Below, piece after piece: positions 22,738-29,658 of a DNA stretch of 31,576 nt. This DNA comes from T3Sed10-213 sp012519365 (GTDB lineage Bacteria > Planctomycetota > Phycisphaerae > Sedimentisphaerales > Anaerohalosphaeraceae). Below the pieces are notes generated by a model. The model ran no database searches. It saw only the letters and a list, made by a program, of their open reading frames with translations, and was not told the origin of the DNA. Where the stretch lies: the NCBI GenBank assembly GCA_033809355.1, contig JAPXLV010000031.1, forward strand, positions 1-31,576, in the 5' to 3' direction. Position 1 is the first letter of the stretch; each line of letters begins with the position of its first letter. A program made the position numbers and the translations under genes.

Positions 22738-23328
22738 ATGGGCTTTCTTTCTCGTGATAAGGTTGAGTCTATGGGGTTTGCCCGAGTTGGCAAGAATGTA
22801 AAAATTTCCGATAAAGCCTCCTTTTATAATCCCTCCAACATTTCCATTGGAGACAATACGCGGATTGATGATTTTTGTATTTTGTCCGCGGGGCAAGGGG
22901 GGATTCAAGTGGGCAGTTATATCCATATCGGCTGCTACAGCAGTTTTCTGGGCAATGCGCCCATCATTCTTCACGATTTTTGCGGCATCTCAGGGCGGGT
23001 GTCTTTTTATTCCCATATTGACGATACGTCGGGTGAGTATTTGGTGCAGCCGACATTTCCGGATGAATATCGCCATATGATTTCCGGTCCGATTGTCATT
23101 GAGCGTCATGGTCTTGTCGGTGCAGGGTCCATCGTATTTCCGGGGGTAACCGTGGGGACAGGGACGTTGGTCGCAGCGCTGTCGCTGGTCAAGGAAAGTT
23201 GTGAGCCGTATTGGATTTATGGAGGGGTGCCGGCCAAAAAGATCAAGCCGAGAAAACGTCATTTTCTTGAGTTGGAAAAGAAATTTTTGGAACAGATGTC
23301 AAAAGAAACCAATCGTGGAGACATGTGA
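22738..23328 (+). CDS. left-handed beta-helix (hexapeptide) sugar acyltransferase
   Basis: This 196-residue protein is built of hexapeptide turns, for example ARVGKNVKISDKASFYNPSNISIGDNTRIDDFCIL (about 19-53), VGSYIHIGCYSSFLG and later VGAGSIVFPGVTVGTGTLVAALSLV. It ends with WIYGGVPAKKIKPR, typical of the WbbJ/LacA/maltose-O-acetyltransferase group. The loop SHIDDTSGEYLVQPTFPDEY holds the position where family members carry the catalytic His. It probably N- or O-acetylates the amino sugar made by the preceding aminotransferase. GAGGTG sits six bases before the ATG. A pyrophosphorylase gene follows 21 bases after the stop. Confidence 0.85.
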   Translation: MGFLSRDKVESMGFARVGKNVKISDKASFYNPSNISIGDNTRIDDFCILSAGQGGIQVGSYIHIGCYSSFLGNAPIILHDFCGISGRVSFYSHIDDTSGEYLVQPTFPDEYRHMISGPIVIERHGLVGAGSIVFPGVTVGTGTLVAALSLVKESCEPYWIYGGVPAKKIKPRKRHFLELEKKFLEQMSKETNRGDM

Positions 23329-23349
23329 TCTGAAAGGGATTGCGTAACT

Positions 23350-24780
23350 ATGGATACAGAATCCAGACTCAAACATCTTCAGGAAAAACTTCAAGCCATA
23401 GGTCAGTCTCATTTGCTGTCTTTTTACGACGAATTGGATGACAAAAGGCGACAGCGGCTGCTGGAGCAGATTGAGGCGTTGGATTTTAGGCATATTCCCG
23501 AGTGGGTCCAGCATTATGTGAAGGATTATACGGCGGTGGCGTTGCCGACGTCGTTTGAGCCGGCGCCGTCGTATCCGGCCCGGCCGCGGGATGAGCAACA
23601 GCGTGAAAAATACGCTCAGGCGACCCGTTTGGGCGAGTCTCTGGTCCGTCAGGGCAAGGTGGCGGGGTTTGTCGTGGCCGGGGGGCAAGGCACGCGGCTT
23701 GGGTTTGATGGGCCGAAAGGCAATTTTCCGATTAGCCCGATCAAGAATAAGACGCTGTTTCAGATTTTCGCCGAGTCGCTGCTGGCGGCCTCGAAAAAAT
23801 ACAATACGACGATTCCCTGGTATATTATGACCAGTCCGCTGAACCATCAGGCGACGCTGGAGATCCTTGAATCGGCGGGATATTATGGTTTGAACAAAAA
23901 AGATGTGTTTTTGTTTCAACAAGGGACAATGCCCAATTTTGATTTTGAGGGTAAAATCCTGCTGGCCGATAAAGACACCATCGCGGCCAGTCCGGACGGG
24001 CACGGCGGCAGTCTGAAGGCCCTTTACAAGAGCGGCGCTATTGCGGATATGCGGCGGCGCGGCGTGGAATATCTCAGCTATTGGCAGGTGGATAACTCCC
24101 TGGTTCGCATTGTCGATCCGCTTTTTATCGGACTGCACGTGCTGGATCGTTCTGAGATGAGTTCCAAGGCGTTGCTCAAGGCCGATCCTTTGGAGAAAGT
24201 GGGTAATTTCTGTCTTGTAGATGGCAAGGTCACAGTGATTGAATACAGCGATCTGCCCGAAGAGCAGGCCCTGCGACGCAAGGCCGACGGGTCGCTGGTT
24301 TTTGAGCTGGGCTCGATCGGGCTGCATATGATTGATGCAGCATTTATCGAGCGGCTCAATCGGGGGGGTGATTTTGCGTTGCCGCTGCATCGGGCTATTA
24401 AGAAGATTCCGCATATTGACGCGGCCGGCAACCCTGTCAATCCGACGGAACCGAACGGGATTAAGTTGGAAACGTTTGTATTTGATGCGTTGCCGCTGGC
24501 GGAGCAGTCGATTATCCTGGAGACGATTCGGTCGGAGGAGTTTGCACCGGTGAAAAACGCCACCGGCCCCGACAGCCCGGAGGTCACGCGACGGATGATG
24601 ATTGAGCGGGCGGCGCATTGGCTGGAGCAGGCCGGCGTGGCGGTGCCGCGTAAGGCCGACGGGACGCCGGATTGTGTGCTGGAAATTGCGCCGAGTTTCG
24701 CATTGTGTGCCGATGATATTAAAGAGAAGGCAGATCGTGTACCAGCCATTCAGCCCGGCCAGGTGCTTTATCTTGAATAG
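23350..24780 (+). CDS. UDPGP-family UDP-sugar pyrophosphorylase (eukaryote-like UAP type)
   Basis: This 476-residue nucleotidyltransferase of the UDPGP family probably makes UDP-GlcNAc or a related UDP-sugar from UTP and a sugar-1-phosphate. The nucleotide-binding signature VVAGGQGTRLGFDGPKG (108-124) includes the family lysine K123. The stretches IPWYIMTSPLNHQATLEIL, SPDGHGGSLKALYKSGAI, YWQVDNSLVRIVDPLFIGLH and PNGIKLETFVFDALPLA match the UDP-N-acetylhexosamine pyrophosphorylase (AGX/UAP1) type rather than bacterial GlmU. AAAGGG lies about ten bases before the ATG. It ends the second plus-strand run of the glycan locus and probably supplies an activated precursor. The exact sugar cannot be read from sequence. 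Confidence 0.87.
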   Translation: MDTESRLKHLQEKLQAIGQSHLLSFYDELDDKRRQRLLEQIEALDFRHIPEWVQHYVKDYTAVALPTSFEPAPSYPARPRDEQQREKYAQATRLGESLVRQGKVAGFVVAGGQGTRLGFDGPKGNFPISPIKNKTLFQIFAESLLAASKKYNTTIPWYIMTSPLNHQATLEILESAGYYGLNKKDVFLFQQGTMPNFDFEGKILLADKDTIAASPDGHGGSLKALYKSGAIADMRRRGVEYLSYWQVDNSLVRIVDPLFIGLHVLDRSEMSSKALLKADPLEKVGNFCLVDGKVTVIEYSDLPEEQALRRKADGSLVFELGSIGLHMIDAAFIERLNRGGDFALPLHRAIKKIPHIDAAGNPVNPTEPNGIKLETFVFDALPLAEQSIILETIRSEEFAPVKNATGPDSPEVTRRMMIERAAHWLEQAGVAVPRKADGTPDCVLEIAPSFALCADDIKEKADRVPAIQPGQVLYLE

Positions 24781-24813
24781 ATAGAAGGGGTCTTTGGGGC
24801 AGAAGAATGTTCG

Positions 24814-24836
24814 ATTCCTCGGCTTCGCCTCGGAAT
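24814..24836. repeat. REP-like palindrome 1
   Basis: ATTCC and GGAAT form the outer stem, with TC/TC as internal mismatch and GGC-TTC-GCC as inner hairpin. It is followed by GA on the plus strand. Its architecture matches palindrome 2 at 24887-24907. Similar imperfect palindromes recur in high copy in many bacterial genomes, where their translation gives the well-known artefact peptide PERSEG. Confidence 0.7.
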
Positions 24837-24886
24837 GAGAAGCGTAAGTGCGCCCTGGAAGGAGGGATGAGGGGTTAAACAGAGAG

Positions 24887-24907
24887 ATCCCTCGCTGCGC
24901 TCGGGAT
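24887..24907. repeat. REP-like palindrome 2
   Basis: ATCCC and GGGAT form the outer stem, TC/TC the internal mismatch and GC-TGC-GC the inner hairpin. It shares the layout of palindrome 1 and leads without a gap into the tandem array, whose first unit begins with its right arm. Confidence 0.75.
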
Positions 24908-25030
24908 GACAATATAATAAGTTTCGGGATGACAATATAAGTTTCTAAACGACAATAAAGTTTCGAAACGACATAAAACGACATAATAAGCCTCGAAACG
25001 ACAGAATAAGCCTTGGGATGACAGTATAAA
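24900..25030. repeat. degenerate tandem array of about 20-bp units
   Basis: Six units follow the pattern (T/C)(T/C)TCG(G/A)(G/A)A(T/C)GACA-ATAA(T)AAG, starting near 24901, 24922, 24942, 24961, 24991 and 25011. Lengths are 21, 20, 19, 30, 20 and about 20 bp; the fourth carries an internal partial duplication. Each unit resembles the right arm of palindrome 2 plus an A/T-rich tail. It is not a CRISPR array, since there are no unique spacers. Confidence 0.8.
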
Positions 25031-25274
25031 ACGCGGGAGTATTAGGCTTGGGAGGGCAACAGGGGGGCATTTCGGAATGATCGTTGTGTTGGGGGCAGAA
25101 GGAAGGGCGCAGCGTTTTTCAGGGCGATGAACAGTGGGTGTTTAGAATCCTTGCGCGGGCAGAGAGAGGGGGTGGGGGTAAATTTTCTCATTTTTTTGCA
25201 ACGGGTCGCGTTTTTGGTCTTATCTTTCGCCATTTTTCTTGTTTTGCGGTGAGTTTGTGCGGCAATATCAACTC

Positions 25275-25290
25275 TTGGCACAAATATTGC
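25275..25290 (+). promoter_or_regulatory. sigma-54 promoter of the flagellar operon
   Basis: TTGGCAC (25275-25281) and TTGC (25287-25290) are separated by five bases, placing GG and GC exactly 12 bp apart as required for the -24/-12 elements. Initiation is expected near 25302, giving a leader of about 32 nt to flgB. An enhancer-binding protein must activate such promoters; none is encoded in this window. Confidence 0.88.
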
Positions 25291-25333
25291 TTATTTTTCG
25301 CTGTGAGATAGTATTTTTGCGAAAGGTGCAGAG

Positions 25334-25690
25334 ATGGTGCAGGATTCGAACATTATGGGATTGCTGGAGGCGGGGCTTCGGGCCGAGGGGTTGCGCCAGC
25401 AGGCCCTTGCCAATAACATCGCCAACCTTCAGACGAACGGCTATCGTCGGGTGGATGTTGATTTTGAAGAGGTGCTGAACAAGGCTATCGAAGGACATTC
25501 ATCGCTGGAGCCAGCGACGCTGGAGGCGGGGCTGTATCAAACGCACAATACGCCGATTAATGAAAACGGCAGCGATGTGAGTCTGGATACGGAGGTCGGT
25601 GAGATGGTGAAAAATTCAATTCGACATCGGGCCTTTGCCCTGCTGATGAAAAAGCGATACCAGCAGATGGACTCGGCGATGCGGGTGTAG
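25334..25690 (+). CDS. flgB: FlgB, flagellar proximal rod protein
   Basis: This 118-residue rod protein of the flagellar basal body is exported by the flagellar type III apparatus. The family N-terminus is clear in LRQQALANNIANLQTNGYRRVDVDFEEVL (about 20-48), and the C-terminal helix follows the usual pattern with DVSLDTEVGEMVKNSIRH and YQQM. It is slightly shorter than typical FlgB (about 130). It is first in an operon with flgC, fliE, fliF, fliG, fliH, fliI and fliJ, and sits about 32 bases after a sigma-54 start site. GAAAGG precedes the ATG by about eight bases. Confidence 0.93.
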   Translation: MVQDSNIMGLLEAGLRAEGLRQQALANNIANLQTNGYRRVDVDFEEVLNKAIEGHSSLEPATLEAGLYQTHNTPINENGSDVSLDTEVGEMVKNSIRHRAFALLMKKRYQQMDSAMRV

Positions 25691-25695
25691 GGGGA

Positions 25696-25719
25696 AGAAG
25701 TCAGAAGACAGAAGTCAGA
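25696..25719. repeat. short direct repeat in the flgB-flgC gap
   Basis: AGAAGTCAGA occurs at 25696-25705 and 25710-25719, 14 bp apart. It fills most of the 62-bp gap between flgB and flgC. No function can be assigned. Confidence 0.5.
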
Positions 25720-25752
25720 CGTGTAAAATGACAGTAAGAAGGGAATCGTAAA

Positions 25753-26160
25753 ATGCGTGTGGACTCAGGGATGTTTGGAACGATAGATATAGCCGTTTCG
25801 GGGCTTCGTGCCTCGAACAAGCAGATGGAAGTGGTCGGATCGAATATCGCCAATATCCAGACGACCGATGCGGGCAACGGCCGGCCGTATCGGCGGCTGA
25901 TCGCGGAATTTGCCGCCTGCAAGGACGGTCTTGGAGGGGTTGAGGTGGCCGATGTCGTTCAGGATATGAGCGATTTTCAGCGTGTGCTTGATCCGGGCCA
26001 TCCGGCGGCGGACGAGAACGGCTATGTGGCGATGCCGAATGTGGATTGGCCGACCGAGATGATTACGCTGAATCTGGCCAGCCGAACATATCAGGCAAAC
26101 GCGGCAATTTTGAAACGCTATCAAAAAATGGTTGAGTCAAGTCTTGAACTCTTAAGATAA
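25753..26160 (+). CDS. flgC: FlgC, flagellar proximal rod protein
   Basis: This 135-residue rod protein has the typical start FGTIDIAVSGLRASNKQMEVVGSNIANIQTTDAGNGRPYRR (about 8-48). The C-terminal part is YVAMPNVDWPTEMITLNLASRTYQANAAILKRYQKM, with the family pattern VAMPNVD. Length is normal. The ATG at 25753 has AAGGGA upstream; an ATG at codon 7 (25771) would match the usual FlgC length at the N-terminus but lacks Shine-Dalgarno spacing. The stop is followed by fliE after 10 bases. Confidence 0.95.
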   Translation: MRVDSGMFGTIDIAVSGLRASNKQMEVVGSNIANIQTTDAGNGRPYRRLIAEFAACKDGLGGVEVADVVQDMSDFQRVLDPGHPAADENGYVAMPNVDWPTEMITLNLASRTYQANAAILKRYQKMVESSLELLR

Positions 26161-26170
26161 GGATATCGCA

Positions 26171-26485
26171 ATGACTGTTCAATTTAATCCTCAGATTAAC
26201 ACCCTTTCCGGTCCCGGCAGTGCGTCGGTTACCCGACGGCCCCAGGAAGGCGGCTCGTCGGCGCAGGGGGACTTTGCCAAGGCAATCCGTCAGTCGCTGG
26301 GCAGCGTCAATCAGGATCAGCACGAGGCCAACGCCTCCATCGTGGACCTGCTCAGCGGCAAGCAGCAGGATGTCAACGCGGTTGTGGCGGATGTGGCCAA
26401 GGCGGATATGAGTTTTAAGATGCTGGTTGGGGTGCGTAACAAGTTGGTTGAGGCCTATAAAGAAACAATGCGGATGCAGATTTAG
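26171..26485 (+). CDS. fliE: FliE, flagellar MS-ring/rod adaptor
   Basis: This 104-residue protein links the MS ring to the rod and is exported early by the flagellar apparatus. The C-terminal two-thirds matches FliE: FAKAIRQSLGSVNQDQHEANASIVDLLSGKQQDVNAVVADVAKADMSFKMLVGVRNKLVEAYKETMRMQI, including the ending KL(V)EAYKE(T)MRMQI. The N-terminal 35 residues are flexible and Gly/Ser-rich. AAGGA sits seven bases upstream of the ATG. Confidence 0.94.
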   Translation: MTVQFNPQINTLSGPGSASVTRRPQEGGSSAQGDFAKAIRQSLGSVNQDQHEANASIVDLLSGKQQDVNAVVADVAKADMSFKMLVGVRNKLVEAYKETMRMQI

Positions 26486-26552
26486 GGCAGCGGTCTAAAG
26501 CCTGAAGTCCGAGGACAGCGATTTGTTGGGAATGGGTTGGCCTTATTAGCAC

Positions 26553-28082
26553 ATGGGATTTTTTCAGAATATCAATGCGGTCTGGCAAAAAATCGGGCTG
26601 ATGCAGCGTGCGCTGCTGGTGGCGATTGTGCTGGCGTGTGTGATTACAGGTGTATTGCTGACCCAATGGGCCGCGCGGCCGGATATGCGATTGCTGTTCG
26701 GCAATCTGGATATTGAAAGCTCTTCGCGGATTGCCGAGAAACTCAGCGAAAGCGGCATTCCGTATGAAATCCGCAATGAGGGGCGCAGTTTGTTTGTGCC
26801 GGCGGATCAACTTTATACCATCCGGGCGTCTCTGTCGCGAGACGGTCTGCTGCCGCGAACCGGTGAGCCGGGCTATGAGATTTTTGATAAGGAAAAAATC
26901 GGCGTCAGCCCGCTGGTTCAGCGGATGAATTACAATCGTGCACTGCAGGGGGAATTGGCCAAGACGATTCAGGTGTTTGACGGGATTGAGTTTGCGCGGG
27001 TGCATATTGTGCGTCCGGAGCAGACGATGTTTACCACCGATGGGCAAAAGGCCAGTGCCTCGGTGATGGTGCGTTTGCGTCCAGGGTTTAAGCTCAGCGC
27101 GACGACTATCACCGCGATCCAAAATCTGGTGGCCGGGGCGGTGGAAGGACTTGGGCCGCAGCAGGTGACTCTGGCTGACAGTCAGGGGCGGCTGCTGAAC
27201 CGCCAGGAGGCAAACGACCCGATTCTCAGCGGTGCGTCAACCTATAAAGAGTATAAGGCGGCAGTCGAACAGGAAATGGCTGACCGGCTGACACGTTCAC
27301 TGGAGCAGGTGCTGGGGCCCGGACGAGCGGCGGTGATGACCAATGCCATGCTCGATATGACACAGGAAACCGTCGTCACAACGACGTACGAAAAAGGGAT
27401 TCCTCTGGAAGAGACGATTGACGAAACAACCACAACACAGGAGGGGGCGACCGATGAGGACGGTCGGGTTATCGAGCCGGGCAGCTCGGAACGGACGGGC
27501 AGCACGGTCAGCAAATATAAGATTCCCGAAACGCGCACAACGCGCACGACGGTGCCGGGGCGGATTACGGGCTGGTCGGTCTCTGTTGTGGCGGATTTGA
27601 GCCGACCGGTTTTGCCGCAGGGACAGGGCGAAGGGCCGGCAGAAACGAGCACGGAATTGGTAATGACAGAAGAAGATGTCAAACAGATTGTCCGTACCGC
27701 GATCGGGCCTGAGCTGCTTACGGATGAGCATTTGACGGTCAAGCATGTGTCATTCATTCGGCCGGCGGCGGTGGTGCAGGAATCGGGCCTGTGGTATGAA
27801 CATTTGGATCGCTATATGGAACTGGTGCGGCAGTCGTCGCTGGGCGTGATGGCTCTTTGTGCGCTGCTGGCCTTGAAGATTGTGACCGGAGCCGGACGGA
27901 GGGCGGCCGGTCAAAAGGCCGCCGGGGACAAGGCACTGGCTGTCGGTGCTGCTGGGATGCTGCCGGCCGGGGCCGAGGGGCAAACCGTCGAAGCGATTCG
28001 TCAGCATATCAGCAAGCAACTTCATGAGAACCCTGAACAGGTGCGGCAGTTGTTCGCGTCCTGGCTGACGGAGGACCGCTGA
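26553..28082 (+). CDS. fliF: FliF, flagellar MS-ring protein
   Basis: This 509-residue inner-membrane ring protein is the base of the flagellar motor and houses the export gate. The first membrane helix is about 20-40 and the second about 425-447. Between them lie ring-building domains with LFGNLDIESSSRIAEKLSESGIPYEI, FDKEKIGVSPLVQRMNYNRALQGELAKTI and ARVHIVRPE (RBM1/RBM2), then a Thr/Glu-rich loop (about 275-330). The C-terminal tail (about 470-509, EAIRQHISKQLHENPEQVRQLFASWL) is the FliG-binding segment. The Shine-Dalgarno is weak. The stop overlaps the fliG start by one base (TGATG at 28080-28084). Confidence 0.96.
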   Translation: MGFFQNINAVWQKIGLMQRALLVAIVLACVITGVLLTQWAARPDMRLLFGNLDIESSSRIAEKLSESGIPYEIRNEGRSLFVPADQLYTIRASLSRDGLLPRTGEPGYEIFDKEKIGVSPLVQRMNYNRALQGELAKTIQVFDGIEFARVHIVRPEQTMFTTDGQKASASVMVRLRPGFKLSATTITAIQNLVAGAVEGLGPQQVTLADSQGRLLNRQEANDPILSGASTYKEYKAAVEQEMADRLTRSLEQVLGPGRAAVMTNAMLDMTQETVVTTTYEKGIPLEETIDETTTTQEGATDEDGRVIEPGSSERTGSTVSKYKIPETRTTRTTVPGRITGWSVSVVADLSRPVLPQGQGEGPAETSTELVMTEEDVKQIVRTAIGPELLTDEHLTVKHVSFIRPAAVVQESGLWYEHLDRYMELVRQSSLGVMALCALLALKIVTGAGRRAAGQKAAGDKALAVGAAGMLPAGAEGQTVEAIRQHISKQLHENPEQVRQLFASWLTEDR

Positions 28083-29098
28083 TGGCAGTGAAGGGGATTC
28101 AAAAAGCGGCAATGCTGCTGACAATGCTGGACGCGTCTACAGCGATGGAGATGTTGAAAGATTTGCCGCAGGAGATCATTCAAAAAATTGCGATGGAACT
28201 GTCGCATCTGGATGCACGAAAGGAATATGATGAGGAACTTTCGGCACAGGCGGCTCGAGAGTTTTATAACGAACTGACGCGCAGTCAAAGCGGTTCGCTT
28301 CATGTGAAAAGTTTTGTCAATTCCCTGCTTCAGGGGACGGTAGGCACCAAGGAAAAGGCTGTCGAGATGCAGCGACGCATTAAAGATGCGATGATAGAAA
28401 GAGATCCGTTTTTGGCGTTGTCGTCGGCCTGGCCGGCTCAATTGGCCGCGGCGCTGGCCGATGAGCCGCCTCAGGTGATCGCTGTGGTGCTCTCGTCGCT
28501 TCCTTCGCGCCTGACGACCGAGGTGTTGATGCGGCTGGATGAAGAAAAATGTCAGCAAACGATATGGCGGATGACCCAGCCGAGCGATGTGTTGCCTAAA
28601 ACGATCCACCGTATCGGCGAGGTGATCTGCAAACGACTGATGGAAATGAATTCCGAACAAAGCACGCCGGTCAATGAGAATTTGTCGCGAGATTCGCTGC
28701 GGCGTGTGGCCATTGTATTAAGCGGCCTGGAAAAAGACAAACGCGACGCTTTGCTGGGGGTGATTCAAAATCGCGACGGAGAAATCGCGACCCTGGTGCG
28801 TTCGCTGATGGTAACGTGGGAGGATATTGTCAAGATTGAGGATCGGTCGCTGCAGCAGGCCCTGCGGAGCGTGGAGCCGGCGGTTTTGGCCAAGGCACTG
28901 CATGGGGCCGAGCCGAATGTTCGTGACAAGATCATGTCCAATATCTCTGAACGGATGAAGGAAATGATTGAAGAAGAGGCCTCGCTGATGGGTGAGCCGC
29001 GAAAGAAAGATGTCATTGCTGCCAGGGAGCAGGTGGCGTTGCCGCTGCGTGAAGCCAACGAGGCGGGTGAGCTGATGTTTATCGAGGAGGAGGAATAG
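28082..29098 (+). CDS. fliG: FliG, flagellar motor switch protein
   Basis: This 338-residue C-ring protein transmits torque and switching between the stator and the MS ring. The N-terminal domain begins GIQKAAMLLTMLDASTAMEMLKDLPQEIIQKIAMEL. The middle-domain motif, usually EHPQ, reads EPPQ in ADEPPQVIAVVLSSLPSRL. The C-terminal domain includes WEDIVKIEDRSLQQALRSVEPAVLAKALHGAEPNVRDKIMSNISERM, with the charged helix that contacts the stator. Length is typical. Its translation is coupled to fliF through a one-base overlap. The His-to-Pro change lies at the contact with FliM in studied FliG proteins. Confidence 0.95.
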   Translation: MAVKGIQKAAMLLTMLDASTAMEMLKDLPQEIIQKIAMELSHLDARKEYDEELSAQAAREFYNELTRSQSGSLHVKSFVNSLLQGTVGTKEKAVEMQRRIKDAMIERDPFLALSSAWPAQLAAALADEPPQVIAVVLSSLPSRLTTEVLMRLDEEKCQQTIWRMTQPSDVLPKTIHRIGEVICKRLMEMNSEQSTPVNENLSRDSLRRVAIVLSGLEKDKRDALLGVIQNRDGEIATLVRSLMVTWEDIVKIEDRSLQQALRSVEPAVLAKALHGAEPNVRDKIMSNISERMKEMIEEEASLMGEPRKKDVIAAREQVALPLREANEAGELMFIEEEE

Positions 29099-29101
29099 AC
29101 G

Positions 29102-29656
29102 ATGGAACGTGAGGCATTGCTGAAGGTTCAGATGCCGCTTCGCTCAGTGGAGGTGTTGAGCCGGCAGCAGATAGAGCAGGCGGCACGTCAGAAAGCCCGG
29201 GCCGATCAGACAGAGCAAACGCGACGTCGGCTGGAACAGGTGTGCGACGCACTGGGTAAGGCGGTCTCGGTGGTGGAGCATTATTATGCCTCGATGATCG
29301 CCGCCCACCGGGAACAGATTGTACGGCTCAGTCTTGAAATCGCGGCGCGGGTATTGGCCAAAGAGACAGCCGAGAAAAACTATGCCATTGAACAGATCGT
29401 GACAGAGGTCCTGCAGTCGGCCCCGCCGGCCAAACAGATGACGATTCGGCTGAATCCGGATGATGTAAAGGCGTTTGAGCAGGCTGCCGGCGAGCAGGGA
29501 TTGAGTTTGCCGCCGACGGTGGAGGTGGTCGCGGACTGGTCGATCGGGCCGGCCGCGTGTCGGATTGACAGTGAATTGGGAATTGTCGAGTCGATGATTG
29601 AGGATCGATTGCGGCAAATCGAGCAGGCCCTGCTCGAATCGGAGCAGACGGAATAA
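29102..29656 (+). CDS. fliH: FliH-like regulator of the flagellar export ATPase
   Basis: This 184-residue cytoplasmic protein has an N-terminal helical region rich in Gln, Arg and Glu (about 20-60). A helical region with YYASMIAAHREQIVRLSLEIAARVLAKE and a C-terminal domain with IRLNPDDVKAFEQ and VEVVADWSIGPAACRIDSELGIVE follow. These are characteristic of FliH/SctL, including the conserved GxCRIDSE-like stretch. It forms a complex with FliI and regulates it. It lies between fliG and fliI with gaps of only three and two bases. Confidence 0.92.
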   Translation: MEREALLKVQMPLRSVEVLSRQQIEQAARQKARADQTEQTRRRLEQVCDALGKAVSVVEHYYASMIAAHREQIVRLSLEIAARVLAKETAEKNYAIEQIVTEVLQSAPPAKQMTIRLNPDDVKAFEQAAGEQGLSLPPTVEVVADWSIGPAACRIDSELGIVESMIEDRLRQIEQALLESEQTE

Positions 29657-29658
29657 GA

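Larger units (their letters stand above)
24781..25333. other. long intergenic region before the flagellar operon
   Basis: In order this region holds two REP-like palindromes (24814-24836 and 24887-24907), a degenerate tandem array (24900-25030), a G-rich stretch near 25145-25180 and an AT-rich segment with a sigma-54 promoter (25275-25290). The reading frames crossing it are repetitive or antisense, and I see no real gene. Confidence 0.7.

Noticed and set aside
23299..24984. 561-codon minus-strand frame
   Set aside because: It is the antisense shadow of the UDPGP gene and runs through the REP-like palindromes, giving the PERSEG-type artefact peptide; no domain or start signal.
24889..24984. 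Peptide-like PERSEG motif on the minus strand
   Set aside because: It is a known translation artefact of REP-like palindromes, not a protein.
24900..25030. Tandem array considered as a CRISPR
   Set aside because: Units follow one another without unique spacers, they are degenerate, and no cas genes are nearby.
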